From Amyloporia xantha (lineage: Eukaryota; Basidiomycota; Agaricomycetes; Polyporales; Adustoporiaceae): 64,000 nt of DNA. Below, piece by piece: positions 57,252 through 64,000 of this stretch. The position numbers were made by a program, and so were the translations under genes. Numbering within the stretch: the stretch's first letter is position 1; the number at the start of each line of letters is the position of its first letter. The notes below the pieces were generated by a model. The model had not been told where the DNA came from. It saw only the letters and a program-made list of their open reading frames with translations, and did not search any database. Location: the NCBI GenBank assembly GCA_036971615.1, contig JAYKKR010000015.1:744001-808000 (forward strand), read 5' to 3'.

Positions 57252-60200
57252 ATGTCCACGGACGCCTCCCCGCCCCATTCGGATCCGAAAGACAAGCTGC
57301 TTCCGAGCCTGAGCGTGCCAGACCTCTCGCGAACCCGCTCTCTGATCCAACTCGCCCCGGGTAGGGCCATGGCATCCTTCGAGAACCTCGTCGCGCTCGC
57401 GAACTACGAGGAGCGCCTTCGCGAGGCACGGCGCATCGTGTGGCGGGACAGGGGGAAAAACCGGTCGAGGTGGGGGACTGGCGCGCGTGTGTCGAGCATG
57501 CGGGCAAGGGTGGCTTGCGTGCGTCGCTTTCACCTCCCTCTATTTTTCTTCTCGATTTGGCATACGCGTTCGGTGCTGAGGGCCAAGTGTGCGGACAGGG
57601 TCCGGCGGGCTCGCCTTTGCCATTCGGGCGGGAGTGAATTTGATTTTGCTCATGACGAGGATCAAGAAGATTCCAAAGTGAGTACAGGCATTTTTCGGTA
57701 CTTGACGCGTCTTGTAGTGAGGGCAGCCGGGCTGTCTCTCTGTCCAAGTAATGTTCTCCCGGGCAATAGCCCATGATGTCATCAAACATGGGGATGTGTA
57801 GATCCAAACATACGGGACATAGTTGTAGGAACGCGGACGTGCCTTTACGTCTCTACCTGTCTATCAGAATCAGGGTCGAATCCATAGACGATGACTGACA
57901 CTTTGCCAGGAAGTACCGCTTCGCGCTCATCCGCCATGCCGCGTTTGGCCCAGACTCGTTCCGCTTCGCAGCCATGCTCGGTGCGTTCTTCTGTTCCTCT
58001 CTCTAGCCCACACGCCGACATCAACATAACCGCCTCGTTAGGCTCCTTTGTCACCATCTACAAATTCATCCTTAACGCGCTCCCTCTTCTACTCGCCCCG
58101 CCCTCCTCCCTCCGCCGCCCTAGCACCCTACCCCCACGCCCGCGCTCCCTCCTCCGCTCCGCGCCTCCCCAACCGTCAACCTCCACCTCCACCTCCCTCT
58201 TCCCCCCTTCGCCCTTCTCCGACGACGAAGAAGACGAAGAGATCGAGATGGCCCCCCGCGCACCGCGCCGCGCGCGGCTCTCCACCAGCGCGCAGGCGCA
58301 CCAGGAGTGGGTGCGCACGCGCGCGAGGCGGTGGCATGCGGTGCTCGCGGGGGCGGTGGCGGGGGCGGTGGCGATCGTGTGCGAGCGGCGGGAGAGGCGC
58401 GTGGGGATCGCGCAGCAGATGTTTGTGAGGTGAGTTCTACTGCGTGCGAGGGCGGGTGGCGTGATAGCGGGGCGGTCGGCGGTGTGCTGATGGACGGGTT
58501 TGGAGTGTAGAGGTTTGCAGGGCTCGGTCAATGCGCTGTCGTCGAAGCATGGATTTAGCATCCCGCACGGGGACGTCCTCGTTTTTTCGCTGTGGTGCGT
58601 CCGTTGATCGTAATTGTTCGCCACCACAACTGAATATCTGACTTGGTGATGCTGCTCGGTGGTTTTATGGATGACGGTTCGTTTGTCGACTTGTGAATGT
58701 GAAGCTGCGGCCAGATCATGTATGCGTGGTTCCTCCGCCCGGACACACTACCGCGCTCGTATGATACTTGGTACGTCCGTCCTAGATTTTATCTTAGATT
58801 CTCTCGTTCCCTGTTACCCAATCCGCTACCCACTCTCTCGACCTTTCGCCACCCGTGTTTTGTTTGATGATTCGAATCCTGCTTTGGGCTTCTCGTGCTT
58901 GGTGCTCATCACGCCGTACAGGATCGCTACGGCGAGCAAGGCGCATCGCGAGACGGTCAGTATCCAGCGGGACCTGGTGGGCCATGGGCGGTTCAATGTA
59001 CGAGAGATGCAGACGCTGGCGGAGAAGGCGGTGAGTGATCAATATTTCAGCTTCTGTAATCTGTACATGGCCGTGTTTTCGTCCGCCGAGGTCGTCTTAT
59101 TTTTTTCCCTTTGCACCTTCATTGCTTCGCTCTCATTTTCTTCTGGGAACTTCGTCATTCACCGCCGTCATCATTACATTCATCAGTTTCATCAGTTCCT
59201 CTCCTCCACGTTCTATTATCTATGACCACCATTAGTGAATTCCGCGACCTGACCTTATCTCCAGGATACAACCCCCAGAAACCGCACTGACCTCCTCGCC
59301 CGCATCGCCCTCGCCTCCGCTCCACCACCCACACAATCCTTCGGCCCGCCCTTCGTCCCATGCTCTGCGCTACACCCCTGGTACGACTCTTGCACGCTCA
59401 CAGAGGTCGACCGCTTCCTCGCCGTCTTCCGGTGGATGTTCCCCATCTACGGTGCACTGCACATCATCCCGATGCTGCTCTTCCGGCGAAAAAGGGTCTG
59501 GGAGGAGCCCGCGCGGATGTTCCTGCGCGCCGGGCTCGGCACCGCGCGCAGCTCCGCATTCCTGGGCGTGTTTGTGCTGATCTACCAATGTGGGTGGCCA
59601 TGTTCCGTTCAGCTATCTGCTCCGGCGAGAAGGGGGATGTTTATGACGTGCATGCAGCGGTTTTCTGTTTGAAACACAATACGTACAACAGCCTCACCGC
59701 GCTCCGCGGCGCACCGTCGCCCGCGCTAGTCGCCCGCCTTGCGAAGCTGCTTCCGCAGCCATTGCTCGACGCGTTGATTGCGCGGAAGAGCTACTACGTG
59801 CTCGGGATTCTTGCGGGCTTGTCCCTGTTCGTTGAGGACAAGCGGCGGCGGGAGGAGCTCGCGATGTACGTGCTGCCGAAGGGCATGGAGAGCGCGTGGT
59901 TGACTGCGCGCGGGAGGGGGTGGGTCGGCCGGACGGGGCAGTGGGGCGAAGTTCTGGTGAGCGTCGCTGTGTCTCTGAGCCTCGTCAAGGGAACTGACAG
60001 GATTGGGGGTAGCTGACTGCGACAGGGATGGGGATGGTGATGGTATGTCGTTCCGTGCTGTCACTTGTATTGGTCTCGTTCACTTATTCGTGGCGTTGCT
60101 TTTTTCCCTCTCGTAGAGCATATACCAAGTACGTTTTGACACGGCTTCCTGGTACGACACAGAGCGCTGATCATCCTTCTGACATAGAACGACCCGCAGC

Positions 60201-60253
60201 ACCTCTCAGGGCTGGTGCGGAGGATCCTGTACCAGTTCGTTGGCCCCAACTAG
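57252..60253 (+). CDS. TMEM135-like (PMP52-type) peroxisomal membrane protein, exon 1 frame broken by one base (about 598 aa)
   Basis: Twelve exons: 57252-57518, 57599-57677, 57910-57980, 58042-58429, 58511-58594, 58705-58770, 58922-59030, 59265-59589, 59658-59956, 60013-60042, 60117-60128 and 60188-60253. Family blocks are LVALANYEERLREARRIVWR, RSGGLAFAIRAGVNLILLMT, IPHGDVLVFSLCCGQIMYAW, LRPDTLPRSYDTWI, HPWYDSCTLTEVDRFLAVF, SAFLGVFVLIYQ, RKSYYVLGILAGLSLFVEDK and LAMYVLPKGMESAW. TMEM135-type proteins sit in peroxisomes, mitochondria and lipid droplets and affect organelle dynamics and cholesterol export in animals; the fungal role is unclear. In exon 1 the run AGGGGGAAAAACC (57470-57482) is one G short. 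With six G the frame reads RDRGEKPVEVGDWRACVEHA and all later exons fit. One exon is only 12 nt. The gene sits alone between the two inverted arms. Confidence 0.8.
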
Positions 60254-60679
60254 TGGGGGTCTGTATTGATACCCGTAGCTCGCGACGACTTTTCTCATTT
60301 CACTTCCGTGCGTCACCCGTGCTTCATAACGATTATTACATGTCCACAGCTACCTCCCCTCTCATCTATGTGAATGCGGCGTTTGATCGCCAGCTGCGAT
60401 AGCGTAGACCCTCCTGGTGATGCATCATAACGATAACGACCACGAGTCGCCGACGTAAGCACCAGGGCAATGCGAATTATTGATTGACTCAACAGTTGTG
60501 CGATTGAGCCATTGTGTGTCGTGTAGCGAGAGGCGGAGAATGCTGGTGGGTTGCTTTAGCAGAATCCCGCGCAGGCGATCTGAGATTATTTTACTGCCGC
60601 GGAGTCCGTTCCAGGCAGCTAATGTCTAAATGTCTAATGCATACATACTCCGCTCCCTAACTCATTCTGCTCGTTCGCT
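60254..60679. other. Spacer between the TMEM135-like gene and the right arm
   Basis: 3' flank only. No gene or RNA recognised. Confidence 0.4.
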
Positions 60680-61689
60680 GGATCCACTCAACTTGTTCAG
60701 GACGATAGCCGACGTTTGTACTTAAGGTTTAAACACCCCGCGCTTAGTGCGGGAAAGCGTCTCGCCATTAGCCGATACTCGCGAGCTTCTCGAGCTCATC
60801 TTATGTACGTCCTCTCTGTCAACTGATACGCTTAATATCGCATTCAAGGCATTCAATTTACTTCTTTCTGCTGCGTCAAGATCCGTGAGCGCTTGAGCAT
60901 CCATCAATGGCACAATGATGGCGCTGTACGGAAACATTCTCGATTCGCAACTCCAGTTCCCCCACCGGCCAACTCGATTTCCTCCGATACTTGAGCGATG
61001 ACGGTGAGTGGGATCATAACCCTAGTACGCATCTCAACCTGCTCTGATCACCTTTCCCGAGCGATAGGTCTCTGGATGCCATTGATTCCTCAGATCTGTC
61101 GGACGATGTCTGCTTACTATTAAACGTCCTCCGAGCATGTGTTCTCGGGTTTACAATAACATATTATTTTTTCTTGATGGTACGGAGGGTGGACAGCATT
61201 TTACAGCTCTGTTAGCTCGTGCTTTCTCCCAAACGATGATACGCCCACGGGTCATGATCTGTATTCTCGGCCTGAGGTAAATTGACCCCCCCCCCTCTGG
61301 TACCTTTTCGCTACAATGACTTCATCACTACTCGAAACAACGTTCCCCATATACGTGGACACGATCTAGCTACGAAAGACTGCTTAAACGCAGGACAGCG
61401 TCTTGTTCACCAATTTTATTTACTTCGTGCGTCTATGCAGCTATACGCACCGCCTCTCATCGATGGCAGCCCAAAAATCTAGGTATTGATGTAGACGGGT
61501 TTTGACGCTGGCGAGCATCCTAGGATCATTCTCAATACAGGTATTGCTGTGTCTTGTCTCCCGCCACGGGGCTTTGGCTATGCGCTGGGGGTCTCCAATC
61601 TACTCTCGTCGCCATACGACTGTTCCACTCCTCCCGGGTTACCCATTCTGGCACTTTGCACACTCAACACCAATCCTCTGCTCGTCCCA

Positions 61690-63102
61690 ATGCGTGTCTC
61701 CTTGAAGCTCGCTGTCAGGAACGTCTGCAAGAAGCCCGCCTCCAAACTCTGGCCGCTGAAGAAGTCTCTGCGCAAGGTCGTTCATGGTGACGACGTTCTT
61801 TCGGCAACCATTGGAGCCCTTGAGGCTGTCAAGGCTGCCTCCTCCTTGATGCCTACTGCCGTGGCACCTGGATTGGACCTGGCCGTTGGCGCTGCACTGA
61901 CTCTTCTCAAGACTCTGCAAGTGAGTGTCTGACAATGTGTGTCTAACGCAGTGTCGATAGTGACACGAATTTCTATAGAAAGTGAAATCTAACAAAGATT
62001 GTGCGGAAAGGCTGGCCAAGCACGTGCTGGAGCTTATGGAAGGAATGAAAGACGCGGTGGAGAGAGACCTGGATAACGTGGATGCGGCTCTCAAAGCAGG
62101 CATGGCCAAGTTCACGTCGTGAGCACAGATCCCGGTTTCATCTTCCTGTGAAGGCTCAGTCTTTGCTGTAGGACCCTTGGATGAAATCCACGGTGACATC
62201 GAGAAACAATTACGGAAGAAATGGATCAAGCGTTTCTCACTTCAGGCCAGCATCGCACAGAAGCTCGCAGAGGCCGTTGACAATATCAATGGCAGTGTCG
62301 ACGTGTTTACCGTGCGTATTGATCTCGCAGCCGTACCAACCTGGCCACGAAGTGCACTGACGATGTCATAGGCAACAAGCTTTATTGCTATACGACAAGG
62401 TCAGATGGCCAGTATCCAGCTGCAGGTACGTCCTAGGCTGTGTTTTCTTTTACTCTTTTGTGACCTGCAATCGAACAGACAACACATTTTGAGCATGACA
62501 TCGCGAGGTCTAATGACCAAGTAACGATCTCAACACCATTCACCAGCATTCGTCGTTTTTCTGACCATTTTACTGGCAAACCTATAGGCGGCTCACCTAC
62601 TCGCCATTCGTGAAGACCAGACTGAGCTAGTCGTGAGCTCTCGTTATCAAGTAATATTCTCGGTCAACTTCCTTGGCATATGTATTCTAACATAAGACTC
62701 AACAGACGGATGCAATTCGCGCAGTACAGCAGAAAATCGACCTCATAGTATGTATTCAAACCATGCTGTCTTGCACTCATATGTAATATCTTACCGGGTA
62801 GGCGTCGTCTGCCGTTGAAGGATCCCAAGCGTCTCCTGGCAGTATGAGAGTACGAGCACAAGATATCCAGTGTTATGCATATCGGCTTACTTTATTCTCC
62901 GCAGGTAGCACAGGTCCAGCAAGCTATAGTACGACATATGCGTGAAGAGGTATGCGCACCATGATGGACAACTCGATAACAAATTAATTTTGAAAACTTG
63001 CAGGCACCATGCACCAAAGAAGTTCACTGTGAAGAGGTATTACAGTCTGCTTGTTCCAGTGCACAATCTGACGTCATCTTCCCGGAATGTCTATCATTGT
63101 AA
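61690..63102 (+). CDS. MLKL_NTD-like protein with a coiled coil encoded by tiny exons (about 300 aa), one-base frame break
   Basis: Predicted exons: 61690-61920, 61979-62118, 62172-62311, 62372-62425, 62479-62520, 62588-62650, 62706-62747, 62802-62849, 62905-62949 and 63004-63102. Exons 1-3 encode a helical bundle: GDDVLSATIGALEAVKAASS, KDCAERLAKHVLELMEGMKD and TLDEIHGDIEKQLRKKWIKR. This resembles the MLKL_NTD-like four-helix domain found at the front of fungal cell-death and NLR-like proteins. Exons 4-9 are 54, 42, 63, 42, 48 and 45 nt, all phase 0, and encode a Gln/Ile-rich coiled coil (AAHLLAIREDQTEL, TDAIRAVQQKIDLI). The C-terminus is short and Cys-containing. One extra base in exon 3 (CCCTTGGATG, 62173-62182) breaks the frame; without it the parts total 301 codons including the stop. 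The ATG was chosen because exon 1 matches the left-arm copy from there. Function unknown. Confidence 0.6.
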
Positions 63103-63589
63103 ATCAGGACTGTCGCCCATGGACCGCCCCCGATTGCCGCATCGAGCTAGGCTCCGCAGTTAAAATCCAAATACAGGGATCGCATGCCTTTTTTTTTTTA
63201 CCCCCGGTGCCTGTGTCGGGAATCCTTCACCCCGGTGCCTTCGCTGAGATCCCGCGCACATTGATCGCGCTCGAATATGGGCAGGAGAGTCGATCGTGAC
63301 GCTAGGCTGTGCATCGCCTTATATATGTCATAGTACGGTGCTCTCGAGAACAAACATTGATCGTTCGTTGTTTTCATTATTTGAGAAGGGAGCCCATATA
63401 ATTAGTCACGACGGTAGTATGAATTCCGGAGTCGCGGGCGTTCTCCCATAAATGCAGGGTATATATAACAGTACATCAACGGTATATGTATCGATCGCGA
63501 CGAACGCGCTCACTGGCAGCAGCCGCTGCCTTGCCGCTGCCTTCTGCCAGTTCGGTTGCTCGTCTCCCTCAGCTGTCCTCACATGCACA
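63103..63589. other. Spacer and promoter of phytase copy 3
   Basis: No gene. A homopolymer T run lies near 63189. TATATATAA near 63460 stands about 125 bp before the phytase ATG and may be its TATA element. Confidence 0.35.
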
Positions 63590-63975
63590 ATGCCGATGTC
63601 ACTGCTACCACATGAACCTCCACTAGCACTGCCCATCCACAGTCATCCTACGACCCGACACGCATCTGACCCCAAAGGCGTGTCTGAAAATGATCAAACC
63701 TTCGACGCATCGCACTCTATAACCCATGAGGCTGCCGATCTCAGAAGAAAGCTAACACTTGTCGCGTCGCTGTCCATTTTTCTCTACGTCTTATATGCAT
63801 ATCCAACTTTTGGCTTCTCTTTCCACTCGGTATCCCGCGCGCACCTTCCGGACCAGGCATTGTTGCGGAGCATCAGCATGTCTTTGGGAAGAGCAGCATG
63901 AGCTGGGCTCAGTACTCGCCATACTATCCTGCTGAGCCGTATGCCCCGCCTCCGGAAAGTTGTCAGATTACGCAG
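63590..63975 (+). CDS. Phytase-type histidine acid phosphatase, copy 3, first exon, frameshifted, runs off the window
   Basis: From ATG at 63590 (MPMSLLPHEPPLALPIHSHP) the frame gives a 62-residue hydrophilic leader and a hydrophobic segment (LTLVASLSIFLYVLYAYPTF). It then drifts out of frame and stops at 63901. The proper continuation is in another frame: HQHVFGKSSMSWAQYSPYYP and APPPESCQITQ, followed by GTGAGT at 63976. This matches the end of exon 1 in copies 1 and 2, including phase 0. Comparison with the left-arm fragment shows this copy is 7 bp shorter between TCGG and CCAGGC (near 63829-63860), which explains the shift. The catalytic exons lie beyond the window, so whether the rest is intact is unknown. 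Confidence 0.68.
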
Positions 63976-64000
63976 GTGAGTTCCGGCGGTCGAACGGTGA

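Larger units (their letters stand above)
60680..63870 (+). repeat. Right arm of the large inverted duplication
   Basis: Matches the minus strand of 54361-56172. It keeps about 1.5 kb (61921-63480) that the left arm lacks, holding exons 2-10 of the MLKL-like gene and the spacer before phytase copy 3. Confidence 0.8.

Overview
This window is nuclear DNA of a filamentous basidiomycete, most likely an agaricomycete of the wood-decay (polypore-like) kind. The signs are genes packed on both strands, many short GT-AG introns of about 45-70 nt with GTRNGT donors, very short exons, and typical agaricomycete families: Ure2p-like GST, DUF7918, histidine-acid phytase, TMEM135-like and MLKL_NTD-like proteins. 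No bacterial, organellar or viral gene was seen. Exon boundaries were placed by hand from splice signals and frame continuity. Starts are ATG only.

Layout. 1-11 kb: a large DH-PH RhoGEF (+), a CUE-domain ASCC2/Cue3-like protein (+), and a coiled-coil RING protein (-). 11-15 kb: a probable tRNA-His and a broken MLKL_NTD-like gene (-). 15-23 kb: a long disordered protein (-), a membrane-anchored SDR of ten exons (-), and an F-box-like protein (+). 23-32 kb: traces of a membrane protein (-), an orphan protein made of two similar domains (+), about 3 kb without a convincing gene, then a CASTOR-type ACT-domain protein (+). 33-37.5 kb: a decayed stretch with an internally deleted DDE transposase, a 150-bp foldback MITE with TAA target duplications, a frameshifted ketoreductase-like SDR and a disrupted DUF7918 gene. 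38-44 kb: two tandem Ure2p-like GSTs and a WW-like multi-pass membrane protein. 45-51 kb: two tandem phytase genes, the second with a 2-bp frameshift. 51.8-53.4 kb: an alpha/beta hydrolase.

54-64 kb: the most striking structure, a large inverted duplication. Each arm carries, going outward from the centre, an MLKL_NTD-like gene and then a phytase 5' exon. The arms flank a single-copy TMEM135-like peroxisomal membrane protein gene. The left arm has lost the 3' exons of the MLKL-like gene and most of the phytase. The right arm keeps a ten-exon MLKL-like gene whose coiled coil is encoded by a row of tiny phase-0 exons, followed by a third phytase that runs off the window.

The first half is mostly ordinary housekeeping: Rho signalling, ribosome quality control, ubiquitin and amino-acid sensing. 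The second half is rich in recent duplication and gene decay (GST pair, phytase family, MLKL-like family). Several genes carry 1-2 bp frame breaks in otherwise well-conserved coding sequence, which may be real decay or base errors in the assembly.
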